The notes beneath the pieces were generated by a model. That model did not search any database. It saw only the letters and a program-made list of their open reading frames with translations, and had not been told where the DNA came from. Made by a program: the position numbers and the translations under genes. Positions 6,568-14,679 of a stretch of DNA of 16,142 nucleotides are shown here, piece after piece; the stretch's first letter is position 1; every line of letters begins with the position of its first letter. The stretch is from GCA-002727735 sp038134525 (GTDB lineage Bacteria; Bacteroidota; Bacteroidia; Flavobacteriales_D; Parvicellaceae): contig JAYPVI010000023.1 in assembly GCA_038134525.1 (NCBI GenBank), positions 1-16,142 on the forward strand. Direction: 5' to 3'.

Positions 6568-7956
6568 ATGGACATACAGGATATTGTAAAAGGAGGCGAT
6601 GAAAGAATAAGTTTAAACGAAAATGGTTTAAATAAATACCATGGAAACCCCTTAATTTATGAAGGAGTTTTTAACAGAGGTTCTTGCACGATGTCTAACC
6701 TAAATGTGGATAGTAAGCGTGCGGTTGATAAAATGCTTGAACGCTTGAAAGCTGGAAACTATGATAGTTTGTTGGATGACCAACAAAAGCAACTTAAAAG
6801 GTTAATAAATAGAAACCCAAAATACGATTTTGACATTTTTTATGGTCCATCAGGAAGCGATCTTTGTTATTTTCCAATCATGTTCTCCCGAATCATGAAT
6901 CCCGAAAAGCCCATATTTAGCATCGTAACTTGTCCTGAAGAATTAGGAACTGGTTCAAATACAGCTATTTTGGGAAAATACTTCTTTGGGACAAATCAGT
7001 TTGAGGAAAATGTGGTCAAAGGGGACCCTATCCATCCTAATGTTAAAATTATTCAACAAACTTTTCCCGCTAGAGATGATGATGGAAACATTCTAAATCA
7101 TAAATCGGATATACTTGACCTAATTGAACAAAAAAGTAAAACACATCAAGTAATAGCTAACCTAGTAATTGGAAGTAAATCTGGTATTGTAGATAATATT
7201 TCCATGATACCTAGGGCAAATAGTGATGTATTTTGGGTAATTGATGTTTGTCAAATGAGAACAACACCAAAGTTGATCAATTCACTCATTAGGTTAAACT
7301 GCATGGTCTTATTAACAGGTTCAAAGTTTTACCAATCACCACCCTTTTGTGGTGCAATATTAGTCCCCAAAAGTATTTCGTCAAAGCTTAATAATATTTC
7401 AGATGAGGCGGTTGAGCCTTTCAAAACTATATTTAGTACATCTGATATTCCTTTACAACATCCTGTATTGAGAAGCAAGTTTAGAGAAAATAAAAATTAC
7501 GGAACGTTACTTAGATGGGAATGTGCTATTTCGGAAATGAAGCTATTGTCTTTTTATGGTGAAGATATGGTAACCACCGCCATAGACAGATGGAATGCAT
7601 TTGTAATAAGTAATTTGCAATTAAACGCGGATTATTTTGAATTGATGCCGGATCAAGCCATTACGAATAGATCCATCATTTCTTTTAATGTGAAGCATCC
7701 TGACGGTTCGTTGCTCACCGATGAAGAGCTTAGAGTACTTTACATGGAGATATGTGCTAAAGAAAGAGATGATCTTGATGAATACAAAAAAATTATCATT
7801 GGTCAGCCTGTTAAATATGAAAATATGTCTTTTATAAGATTAGCTCTTGGATCATTTAATGTAAGAAGATTAATTGCTAGCGATTTTAATTTTTCCTGTG
7901 ATAAAAAGTTGATTGAAATTATCAAAAAGGAGTTAAAGAAACAATATTGGTCTTAA
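6568..7956 (+). CDS. Putative fold-type I PLP-dependent enzyme (class V aminotransferase-like), function unknown
   Basis: A 462-residue soluble protein that I do not recognise as a named enzyme. Its landmarks fit a fold-type I PLP protein. GPSGSD at 93-98 is placed like the loop that holds the cofactor phosphate. VIDVCQMR at 224-231 supplies an Asp (D226) like the one that pairs with the pyridine nitrogen. TGSKFYQSPPFCG at 250-262 supplies K253 as the likely Schiff-base lysine with the usual following small or aromatic residues. FIRLALGS at 422-429 resembles the substrate-carboxylate Arg region of class V enzymes. Another conserved-looking stretch is CPEELGTGSNTAILGKYF at 122-139. The substrate is unknown. 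The gene is 36 bp upstream of the FemAB/GNAT-like gene on the same strand, so the pair may make and then acylate an amine-bearing product (inference). The ATG at 6568 is the first in frame. Confidence 0.68.
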   Translation: MDIQDIVKGGDERISLNENGLNKYHGNPLIYEGVFNRGSCTMSNLNVDSKRAVDKMLERLKAGNYDSLLDDQQKQLKRLINRNPKYDFDIFYGPSGSDLCYFPIMFSRIMNPEKPIFSIVTCPEELGTGSNTAILGKYFFGTNQFEENVVKGDPIHPNVKIIQQTFPARDDDGNILNHKSDILDLIEQKSKTHQVIANLVIGSKSGIVDNISMIPRANSDVFWVIDVCQMRTTPKLINSLIRLNCMVLLTGSKFYQSPPFCGAILVPKSISSKLNNISDEAVEPFKTIFSTSDIPLQHPVLRSKFRENKNYGTLLRWECAISEMKLLSFYGEDMVTTAIDRWNAFVISNLQLNADYFELMPDQAITNRSIISFNVKHPDGSLLTDEELRVLYMEICAKERDDLDEYKKIIIGQPVKYENMSFIRLALGSFNVRRLIASDFNFSCDKKLIEIIKKELKKQYWS

Positions 7957-7992
7957 TGTATCAAATTTCTAATTTGTTCGTTAACATTTACA

Positions 7993-8940
7993 ATGACCAA
8001 TAAATCAGATTATAAAACGTTTTGTAATCAAAATGACCTCCCCATTTTTTATCAACCATGGTGGTTAGATATTGTTTCAAAAAATTGGGATGCTGTTATT
8101 TATAAAAAATCAAACCAAGTAATCGGAGTACTTCCTTTTGAGATAAAGAAAAAATGGGGTTTTACTTATCTACTTCCACCAACATTGACACCACAGCTGG
8201 GACCATGGCTAGTCTATCCAGAAGGTCAAAAAAACATCACGAAATTAGGATACGAAAAAGAAATTTACACATACCTCATAAATAATTTACCAAAAAATCA
8301 GTTGTCAATTGTTAAATTTTCACCTTCATTGTCCAATACACAGCCTTTCCAGTGGAAAGAATATGAAACATCAGTTAAATACACTTTTATTTTAGATTCA
8401 ATTAAAGAAAAAAGAGATGAATTATTTAATAGATTAAGTTCTTCTACTAGAAAAAACATTAAAAAGGCCTCAAAGATTATTAATGTGGTTCTTTCAAAAG
8501 ATATAGATATATTGATTGAATTATCAAATAAAACATTTTCTCGGCAAGGCATGAAAAATCCTTATTCGGATGACGTGATTAAATCTTTATTTGAAATAAT
8601 TCAAAAAAAAGAATCAGGTAAGTTGTTAGTTGCCAATGATCATCAAGGTAATCCCCATGCTGCTATGTTATTGATATGGGATCATCAAGCTGCTTATTAT
8701 TTGATGGGGGGTGCTGATCCTAAATTTCGAAATAGTGAAGCCATGAGTTTGTTAATGTGGAAATCGATTGAATTCGCGTCAGAAAAAGTGGATTTTTTTG
8801 ATTTCGAGGGCACAATGGTAGAGTCCGTAGAGCGCTTTTTTAGAGGGTTTGGGGGTGTTCAGACACCATATTATCAATTGGTTAAAGCGAAACCAAAATG
8901 GTTAAAATCATTGTTTAAATTAAGGTTAGAATTGAGTTAG
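7993..8940 (+). CDS. FemAB/GNAT-type acyltransferase (BioF2-like acetyltransferase domain)
   Basis: A 315-residue protein of the Acetyltransf_6/FemAB-like superfamily (PF13480 type). The N-terminal GNAT-like half runs from IFYQPWWLDIV at 18-28 through LLPPTLTPQLGPW at 60-72. The linker RLSSSTRKNIKKASK at 147-161 is characteristic. The C-terminal half contains LLVANDHQGNPHAAMLLIWD at 211-230, YYLMGGADPKFRNSEA at 235-250, and the signature FDFEGTMVESVERFFRGFGG at 269-288. There is no signal peptide or membrane segment, so it is cytosolic. Relatives transfer amino-acyl groups from tRNA to cell-wall precursors or acyl groups from CoA to sugars and amines; which applies here cannot be told. It probably shares a transcript with the PLP-type gene 36 bp upstream. 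Confidence 0.82.
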   Translation: MTNKSDYKTFCNQNDLPIFYQPWWLDIVSKNWDAVIYKKSNQVIGVLPFEIKKKWGFTYLLPPTLTPQLGPWLVYPEGQKNITKLGYEKEIYTYLINNLPKNQLSIVKFSPSLSNTQPFQWKEYETSVKYTFILDSIKEKRDELFNRLSSSTRKNIKKASKIINVVLSKDIDILIELSNKTFSRQGMKNPYSDDVIKSLFEIIQKKESGKLLVANDHQGNPHAAMLLIWDHQAAYYLMGGADPKFRNSEAMSLLMWKSIEFASEKVDFFDFEGTMVESVERFFRGFGGVQTPYYQLVKAKPKWLKSLFKLRLELS

Positions 8941-9078
8941 TCAATTTCATGCTATTGAAATAATTACTCATTTTGAGTTAACAAGTTTGAAAGATGTTAA
9001 TCAATTGTGGATTATACCATTTCATTTTTCAGTTTATTTTATCATTTTTAATCTAATTTTAAACTCATAATTTAGATT

Positions 9079-10239
9079 ATGCGCAAAAAGATTTTATTGT
9101 TAGGTTCTGGCGAATTAGGTAAAGAATTTGTCATTGCTTGTCAACGACTTGGTCAGTATGTGATTGCTGTGGATAGCTACCCAGGTGCACCTGCTATGCA
9201 AGTGGCTCATGAATTTGAAGTGATCAACATGCTTGATGGAAATGAATTGGATCAAATTGTAGAAAAACATCAACCGGATTTTATAGTTCCTGAGATTGAG
9301 GCTATTAGAACGGAACGATTTTATGAATATGAAAAAAAAGGCTATCATGTAGTTCCTAGCGCAAAGGCGGCAAATTTCACTATGAATAGAAAAGCGATAA
9401 GAAATCTTGCTGCCGAAGAGCTTGGGTTGAGAACAGCACCATTTAAGTATGCAAAAAGTGTAGAGGAACTTGAAAATGGTGTAGCCTTCTGTGGTTATCC
9501 ATGTGTTGTAAAACCTTTAATGTCAAGTTCTGGAAAAGGACAATCTGTAATAAAAAGAAAGGAGGATATTGAATACGCGTGGAATTATGCAGTAGAAGGG
9601 TCAAGAGGTGATTTGCAGGAGGTGATAGTTGAAGGATTTATTGATTTTGATTATGAAATTACCCTATTAACAGTGACCCAACACAACGGAAAAACACTGT
9701 TTTGTCCACCTATAGGTCATCGACAAGAAAGGGGGGACTATCAAGAAAGTTGGCAACCCATGTCTATGGACCCTGTTCGTCTAGAAGAGGCGGAGAAAAT
9801 GGCTGGTAAAGTAACTAAGGCCCTTGGTGGTGCTGGAATATGGGGCGTAGAATTCTTTATAACTCAAGATGCTACTTATTTTTCAGAGTTATCTCCAAGA
9901 CCTCATGATACGGGTATGGTAACTTTAGCTAAAACACAAAACCTAAATGAATTTGAATTACATGCAAGAGCCATTTTAGGTATTCCAATTCCTGAAATCA
10001 TTTTACGAAAAAACGGTGCATCTGCAGTCATTTTAGCTAAAGATGAATCCCATTCTGCCCCTGTTTTTGTTGGTTTACAAAATGCGTTAAGTGAGGTAAA
10101 TACGGATGTTAGATTATTTGGAAAACCAACAACTCGAGCTTTCAGAAGAATGGGTGTGTTGCTGAAATCCGGTGATGAAAATACGGAAATATTAACTAAA
10201 AAGGCAAAAGATTTAGCATGTCAAATTAGTGTTTTGTAG
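9079..10239 (+). CDS. purT: Formate-dependent phosphoribosylglycinamide formyltransferase (GAR transformylase 2)
   Basis: A 386-residue ATP-grasp enzyme, matching the 392 of E. coli PurT. It converts GAR, formate and ATP to formyl-GAR in de novo purine synthesis in the cytosol, without folate. The N-terminal preATP-grasp domain has LGSGELGKEF at 8-17, APAMQVAH at 37-44, INMLDG at 49-54 and VPEIEAI at 70-76. The ATP-grasp core has GYPCVVKPLMSSSGKGQSV at 139-157, VIVEGFIDFDYEITLLTV at 182-199, and the PurT signature GHRQERGDYQESWQP at 213-227. Metal and ATP residues are in VEFF and SELSPRPHDTGMV (257-281). The C-terminal domain includes ASAVIL and RLFGKP. All core motifs are intact. It has its own 138-bp upstream gap, with no clear -7/-33 pair or purine riboswitch visible. 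Confidence 0.96.
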   Translation: MRKKILLLGSGELGKEFVIACQRLGQYVIAVDSYPGAPAMQVAHEFEVINMLDGNELDQIVEKHQPDFIVPEIEAIRTERFYEYEKKGYHVVPSAKAANFTMNRKAIRNLAAEELGLRTAPFKYAKSVEELENGVAFCGYPCVVKPLMSSSGKGQSVIKRKEDIEYAWNYAVEGSRGDLQEVIVEGFIDFDYEITLLTVTQHNGKTLFCPPIGHRQERGDYQESWQPMSMDPVRLEEAEKMAGKVTKALGGAGIWGVEFFITQDATYFSELSPRPHDTGMVTLAKTQNLNEFELHARAILGIPIPEIILRKNGASAVILAKDESHSAPVFVGLQNALSEVNTDVRLFGKPTTRAFRRMGVLLKSGDENTEILTKKAKDLACQISVL

Positions 10240-10303
10240 ATTAATTAAGTATCTCTAAACCAGTGTATTAAGTAATTATAACTAAACTAATTGTTTATAA
10301 ATT

Positions 10304-11338
10304 TTAGTGACTGTATTTCTCTAATTGCTTTGCCATGATAGGTTTGAACAAAAATGGAAAATAACCAAGAATTAGCATAGCTGGATATCCAAAAGGAAGA
10401 AGTGGACTATCCGATTTAGATTCTAAGATTTGGTATGGTTTTGCACCCATGAAATGGTGATCTGAATGTCTAGATAATTCAAATAATAATATACGACCAA
10501 TTAAATGATCTGAATTCCAAGAGTGTATAGCTTTAACTCTCTCATAGGTTCCGTCTTCATTTAGTTTTCTTTCAAGACCATAATGAGAAAAATAGTTTTG
10601 AGATTCAAGTATAGATATGCCAAAAATACTAGCCAATAAATACATCATTGCTGTTGGCCATCCAAAGAAATAAAGGATTATTCCTTGAAATAACCAGGGA
10701 ATTATGGTGTGAATAAACATAGGGTTTAGCAAAGGATTTCTCCCTTTTTTTTGTAATTTTTCTGATTCTAAACGCCATGTTTTAAAGTATCCTCCAATTT
10801 GAGATCGGACAGCAAAATGGTAAAAATTTTGCCCTTTCCTCGCTGTAGTTAGATCATAAGGAGTAGCAACGTCTCTGTGGTGACCACTATTGTGGTAAGT
10901 CATAAAATGGTTTTGTAAACTGGTGGTAAGCATAACATGAGCACAAAATAATTTAAAGGGTTCATGGGTTTTGTGCCCCAATTCGTGACCACCATTTATT
11001 CCGTTAACACCAAGTATGGTACCCATAGTCATGGTATATGCAATTAAGTCTATAATTGGAACATTTGTAGCAGAAACTTTAGTGAGAAAAAGGAAAATTA
11101 CGTATAAATGTAATGGAACAAGTAAGTATAAAATCCAATCGTAAAATTGATTAGATTGAGCGAGTTCCTTTTCTTTTTTAGATAAGTTGGATTTGTCTTG
11201 AGGTATTAATTGTTCAGAAATAGGTACTAATAAGTAAAGAACAATAATTGCAGTAAATGCCCAAATTCCGCTTAGGTTTAAAGAGATTATAGCAAGGATA
11301 GGACTAAAATATACACCAATGTATTTTAGCTTAGTCAT
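10304..11338 (-). CDS. alkB: AlkB-type membrane alkane 1-monooxygenase
   Basis: A 344-residue integral membrane diiron hydroxylase. I chose the ATG at 11336-11338; a TTG two codons upstream is the less likely alternative. All histidine boxes of the AlkB branch are present: HELGH at 118-122, HNSGHH at 149-154, NYFSHYGLER at 248-257 (the AlkB-specific NYxEHYG-like box), and HSDHH at 291-295 after LSR. Hydrophobic segments at about 8-45, 68-90, 97-113, 211-245 and 318-333 are consistent with the six-helix fold. AlkB hydroxylates terminal carbons of medium-chain alkanes, using electrons from rubredoxin and rubredoxin reductase; neither is encoded in the window. It is shorter than Pseudomonas AlkB (about 400). 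The real substrate could be another long hydrocarbon chain. It is convergent with purT and separated from the next upstream gene by a decayed gene. Confidence 0.9.
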   Translation of the reverse strand: MTKLKYIGVYFSPILAIISLNLSGIWAFTAIIVLYLLVPISEQLIPQDKSNLSKKEKELAQSNQFYDWILYLLVPLHLYVIFLFLTKVSATNVPIIDLIAYTMTMGTILGVNGINGGHELGHKTHEPFKLFCAHVMLTTSLQNHFMTYHNSGHHRDVATPYDLTTARKGQNFYHFAVRSQIGGYFKTWRLESEKLQKKGRNPLLNPMFIHTIIPWLFQGIILYFFGWPTAMMYLLASIFGISILESQNYFSHYGLERKLNEDGTYERVKAIHSWNSDHLIGRILLFELSRHSDHHFMGAKPYQILESKSDSPLLPFGYPAMLILGYFPFLFKPIMAKQLEKYSH

Positions 11339-11345
11339 ATTCAAA

Positions 11346-11361
11346 TTTATTAATTAATAAA
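11346..11361. promoter_or_regulatory. 16-bp perfect palindrome just upstream of alkB
   Basis: tttattaattaataaa reads identically on both strands and ends 7 bp before the alkB ATG. A -7-like box, TAAATTTG on the minus strand (11342-11349), overlaps its alkB-proximal end and lies 3 nt from the ATG, so a transcript from it would be leaderless or nearly so. No -33 TTG is evident. It may be an operator or a chance palindrome in A+T-rich DNA. Confidence 0.3.
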
Positions 11362-11389
11362 CTTGATCGGTTTTTGTTCTACTATTTAT

Positions 11390-11737
11390 TTAATTTTTTG
11401 CTATGAATTTGAAATACATTTTATGCCCTATCCACGCCATAGGTAAATTGGCAAATGTTAAATCAATTTAATTAAACCAAATTGATTAAGGAAATAGAAT
11501 TTTTATCATTGTTCCTCCTATCATAAAGAAAACTCCTACTGTTAATGCAACAAATATTTTATGGTTAGGAGCTATCCATGCTGCTACAGCACCTCTATTT
11601 AAGTTACACGTTGTGTGTGCAAGAAAAGGCATGATAATTTGTTGGAATTGAAAAGAAATTAGCCCTAACCATGGACTTATATTTACACTTACATTTTTAA
11701 CTTATCCAAAATCTACAGGTAAGACAAAAATTTTGTG
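11390..11737 (-). pseudogene. Decayed small integral-membrane protein gene with three in-frame TAA codons
   Basis: One minus-strand frame stays readable for about 115 codons, interrupted only by TAA at 11702-11704, 11486-11488 and 11468-11470, and ends with TAA at 11390-11392. The pieces are HKIFVLPVDFG; then 71 codons including ISPWLGLISFQ, IIMPFLAHTTCNLNRGAVAA, WIAPNHKIFVALTVGVFFMI and GGTMIKILFP; then SIWFN; then IDLTFANLPMAWIGHKMYFK. The order (HKI/LPVDF, LAH, AAWIAPNHK, VGVFF.GG, P..WF..IDL, PMAWIG) resembles small Bacteroidota membrane proteins of about 115 residues that I recall but cannot name. The start codon and the first 25-30 residues are missing; the remnant begins 6 bp after the PorE-like stop. 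The only sizeable ATG-initiated remnant is 11486-11632 (48 residues), which could conceivably still be expressed. Confidence 0.6.
11461..11487. repeat. 9-bp perfect inverted repeat inside the decayed gene
   Basis: aatcaattt (11461-11469) and aaattgatt (11479-11487) are exact reverse complements with a 9-nt spacer. The arms overlap the two downstream in-frame TAA codons of the pseudogene. The stem is all weak pairs except one G-C and has no adjoining T-run, so it is a poor terminator. Confidence 0.4.
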
Positions 11738-11743
11738 TTAGAA

Positions 11744-13759
11744 TTAATACTGAATTATTTTGAATTCAGTTCTTCTGTTTTCTTGATGTTGATCCTCAGT
11801 GCAGGGAATTTTGAAACTTCCCTCACATTCACATTCATTAATTAGATTTGATTCGCCATATCCTTTGCCACTTATTCTTAACGGATTTGAAATAGCCGAT
11901 TTAATATATTTTGCACTTGATATAGCTCTTTTATTTGATAAATTTAAATTGTATGATTTACTTGCTCTACAATCTGTATGTGAACCAAGTTCTATAACCA
12001 TATTGGGATTTTGATTCATGATTTTTACAATTTTATCAAGAGTTAGTGCTGCATCTTTTCTAATTTCATCTTTATTCAGATCGAAATATATGGGCTCTAC
12101 CATGATGTTCCCAGTTAATTTTAATTCGTTTATCGTTAGGTTAGCTTTTAATAATGAATCTTGACTGGTAACGATATAGGATAAATTCTTTAATTGATTA
12201 TTTTCATCAAATACCTTTATTGAATATTCTGTTTCTTTAGCTAAATAATCTTCATAATATCCGTCTTTGTCTGAGGTAACAATATGAATTGATGAAGAAT
12301 CATTTGACGGTTGTATTTCAATTTTAGCATAAGCAATTACATTGTTGTTTTCGTCTTTTGTATAGCCTGATAATTGAACTGCATCCATAGGAATAATGTG
12401 TTTTGAAATAGTATCAATTGAAATTATTGTTGTTAAAGTATCTGACTTTGTTTTGTCAGTTGTGTCTTTAGCTATTGGAATTGATTCTACACTCTCATTG
12501 AAAAGTTTATTAAGATTTTGTATAAAATAAATATCATCATCTCCTTTTCCACCTGATCTATTAGACGAAATATATCCTTTTGAAAGCGGTTCAGATAATG
12601 AAATACCAAAATCATCCCTAGAGCTGTTGATCGGGAAACCTAAGTTTCTTAATTTAGGATTGTTCTTAAAAGATATTTCAAAAATATCCAATCCTCCTAA
12701 TCCAAAATGTCCATCGGAAGAGAAGAAAAATCTTCCACTTGCATGTATGTAGGGAAACATTTCATTTCCCTCGGTATTTATTACGTCACCTAAATTTTTT
12801 GGCTTTGACCAAATCGAATCATTTATTTTTTCAATGACATATAAGTCTACACCACCAAAACCACCAGGCATATCTGAAGCAAAATAAATTAAATTACCAT
12901 CTGCAGATATACTTGAATGTCCAACTGAATATTCATTGTCATCAAATAAAAACTCTTGTTCATTAGACCAAATTTCATTTGATTTAGTTTTGTAGTATAA
13001 TTTTAATTTGTGAACACCATCTTCACTTTTGTCAAAATAATTATTTCTTGTAAATACCATTAAATTTTGATCTGAATTGAAAGAAACAGGACCATCATGG
13101 TATTTTCCATTTAACTCATCACTAAAAGGAGTGATATTAATAAATTCATTTAGGTTATTAATAGTTGCTACATATAAGTCCAAAAAAGGTAGCCCATTCC
13201 AATTCCAATTTCGTTTTACAGTAAGATGACTTTCCCTAGAAGAAACAAAAATAACTTTATTGGAATCATAAAAAACAGGACAAAAGTCTTCATTCTCATC
13301 GTTGAATAAAAGATTACTAATCTTAACTTCATGCTTATTATTTTGCAATTCACTCAACAGATCAATTTTTTCATTGAATTCAATACCTCTTGAATCATTT
13401 GGAGCTAATTGATTGAACTTTAACATCCATTTTTGAGCTTCATCGTACTTTTTATTTTCTAATAGAACAAAAGCGTAATGATAAATATCTTCAACTTTAA
13501 GGGTGCTATCTAAAACTATTTTAGCAAAATAATTCTCAGCATTTTCTATATCATTCAATTTCAGATGACATAATGCCATTTTACGGTAAACTTCAATAGT
13601 TTTAATCTTTAATTCATCATATTTTTCTAATGCTTTTTCAAAAGAGTAGTTTTCGAAAAGTTCATTGGCTTTTTCTAATTTATGTTCCATTTGGGCAAAA
13701 CCATACATAGAGTAAATTAAAAGAAATTGAAATAATATTATTTTACGACAAAAGTTCAC
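11744..13759 (-). CDS. PorE-like OmpA family protein (TPR, PD40 propeller, regulatory domain, OmpA)
   Basis: A 671-residue periplasmic protein with the architecture and length of PorE. A signal peptide (1-23, ending YGFAQ) is followed by TPR-like helices at about 25-135. PD40/WD40-like propeller blades at about 150-415 show repeated motifs such as YFASDMPGGFGGVDLYV, FFSSDGHFGLGGLDIF and ISSNRSGGKGDDDIYFI. A Thr/Ser/Asp linker comes next, then a carboxypeptidase-regulatory-like beta domain at 458-545 (LSGYTKDENNNVIAYAKIEI). The OmpA domain at 555-669 has YFDLNKDEIRKDA, ELGSHTDCRAS and NRRTEFKI, carrying the Asp (D596) and Arg expected to bind peptidoglycan. It should tie an outer-membrane T9SS part to the cell wall. 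The start codon is GTG (13757-13759): no in-frame ATG lies between the upstream TAG and the signal peptide. The gene begins 2 bp after the PorP-like stop. It could be a paralogue dedicated to the neighbouring adhesin rather than the core PorE. Confidence 0.88.
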   Translation of the reverse strand: MNFCRKIILFQFLLIYSMYGFAQMEHKLEKANELFENYSFEKALEKYDELKIKTIEVYRKMALCHLKLNDIENAENYFAKIVLDSTLKVEDIYHYAFVLLENKKYDEAQKWMLKFNQLAPNDSRGIEFNEKIDLLSELQNNKHEVKISNLLFNDENEDFCPVFYDSNKVIFVSSRESHLTVKRNWNWNGLPFLDLYVATINNLNEFINITPFSDELNGKYHDGPVSFNSDQNLMVFTRNNYFDKSEDGVHKLKLYYKTKSNEIWSNEQEFLFDDNEYSVGHSSISADGNLIYFASDMPGGFGGVDLYVIEKINDSIWSKPKNLGDVINTEGNEMFPYIHASGRFFFSSDGHFGLGGLDIFEISFKNNPKLRNLGFPINSSRDDFGISLSEPLSKGYISSNRSGGKGDDDIYFIQNLNKLFNESVESIPIAKDTTDKTKSDTLTTIISIDTISKHIIPMDAVQLSGYTKDENNNVIAYAKIEIQPSNDSSSIHIVTSDKDGYYEDYLAKETEYSIKVFDENNQLKNLSYIVTSQDSLLKANLTINELKLTGNIMVEPIYFDLNKDEIRKDAALTLDKIVKIMNQNPNMVIELGSHTDCRASKSYNLNLSNKRAISSAKYIKSAISNPLRISGKGYGESNLINECECEGSFKIPCTEDQHQENRRTEFKIIQY

Positions 13760-13761
13760 GA

Positions 13762-14679
13762 TTAAAAATATCTAGGTGATTTATACTTTTCTTGATTGCT
13801 AAAGATGAAGTCATATCTTAACATGAGTTCATGGCTTCCTTGATTATACCTTCCAGTTTGTAATCCATATGACCAATCAAAAGAATAGCCAACATTTATG
13901 TGGTTTTTTAATATTATTCCAGTTATTATACCTACAGCATCTCCAACTCGAACCATTAATCCAGCCCAAACCTTTTCTCTAAAAATAAAGGTGTTGGTTA
14001 AATCTAAACTAAAAGGAGCTCCTTGTGTAACTTTCAAAAGGGTAGTAGGTTTAAATTCTATATTTTCATTTAACTGTGAAACAAATCCACCAACTAAGTA
14101 ATAATGTCTTTTTTCTTCTGCTAGAATGGAAGAATTAGAATTGAAAGAATTTTGAATAATTCTTGGGCTTGAAATTCCTAAGTAAAATTTCTCTTTAAAA
14201 TAATATAAGCCAAACCCAAAGTTTGGAAGTAATTGATTATTGATATTTGTATTAAATAGTGGGTCGTTATCGATTACTTCAATATTAGCTAAATTGTTAT
14301 TTAGGATATTTAATCCTCCTTTTAAGCCAAAAGTTAAGGTGCCTTTTTCACTTACTTTCAATTTGTATGATAAATCGGAGTAAATGGTATGTAATTTTGT
14401 AGGGCCAGTTATATCTTGAACGATAGAGATTCCACCACCCACTTTGTTATTAAATATGGGACTGTGCATTGTTAGAGTTTGAGTGATAGGGCTTCCTTCA
14501 TAACCCAGCCATTGTGCTCTATTTAAGGCAGTAATGGTTAATGCATCTCGTGAACCTGCATAAGCTGGATTTACTGCTAAGGTATTGTAATTATATAGTG
14601 TATACATAGCATCTTGCTGGGCAGTAATTCCAAAATATATTGGTAATAAAATCGCTATTAAAAGTATTTTTTTCATCAT
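13762..14679 (-). CDS. PorP/SprF family type IX secretion outer-membrane protein
   Basis: A 305-residue beta-barrel-type protein. After a signal peptide (MMKKILLIAILLPIYFGITA) comes the family hallmark QQDAMYTLYNYNTLAVNPAYAGSRD at about 21-45 (the NPAYAGSR element), then NRAQWLGYEGSP at 53-64, GGGISIVQDITGP at 81-93, repeated amphipathic strands, and a C-terminal ELMLRYDF strand ending in an aromatic residue (F305). SprF in Flavobacterium johnsoniae is needed for secretion of the adhesin SprB, and PorP-like proteins are specific partners of cargo with type B C-terminal domains. The ATG overlaps the adhesin stop as ATGA (14676-14679), so the two are translationally coupled. This supports a cargo-partner relation. 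The TGA stop of the adhesin and the first of two Met codons share bases here. Confidence 0.93.
   Translation of the reverse strand: MMKKILLIAILLPIYFGITAQQDAMYTLYNYNTLAVNPAYAGSRDALTITALNRAQWLGYEGSPITQTLTMHSPIFNNKVGGGISIVQDITGPTKLHTIYSDLSYKLKVSEKGTLTFGLKGGLNILNNNLANIEVIDNDPLFNTNINNQLLPNFGFGLYYFKEKFYLGISSPRIIQNSFNSNSSILAEEKRHYYLVGGFVSQLNENIEFKPTTLLKVTQGAPFSLDLTNTFIFREKVWAGLMVRVGDAVGIITGIILKNHINVGYSFDWSYGLQTGRYNQGSHELMLRYDFIFSNQEKYKSPRYF

Noticed and set aside
8941..8978. Short inverted repeats after the FemAB-like gene (TCAAT/ATTGA and ACTCA/TGAGT) as a terminator
   Set aside because: Stems are only 5-6 bp, A+T-rich and lack a downstream T-run; no better than chance in this base composition.
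8941..9078. Purine riboswitch or other leader RNA upstream of purT
   Set aside because: No paired helices with the conserved purine-riboswitch core could be found in the 138-bp gap.
9115..9348. 77-residue minus-strand open frame opposite purT
   Set aside because: It lies wholly within the highly conserved N-terminal domain of purT and has no sign of being coding.
11799..12014. 71-residue plus-strand frame opposite the OmpA domain
   Set aside because: It is a shadow of the conserved PorE-like coding sequence.
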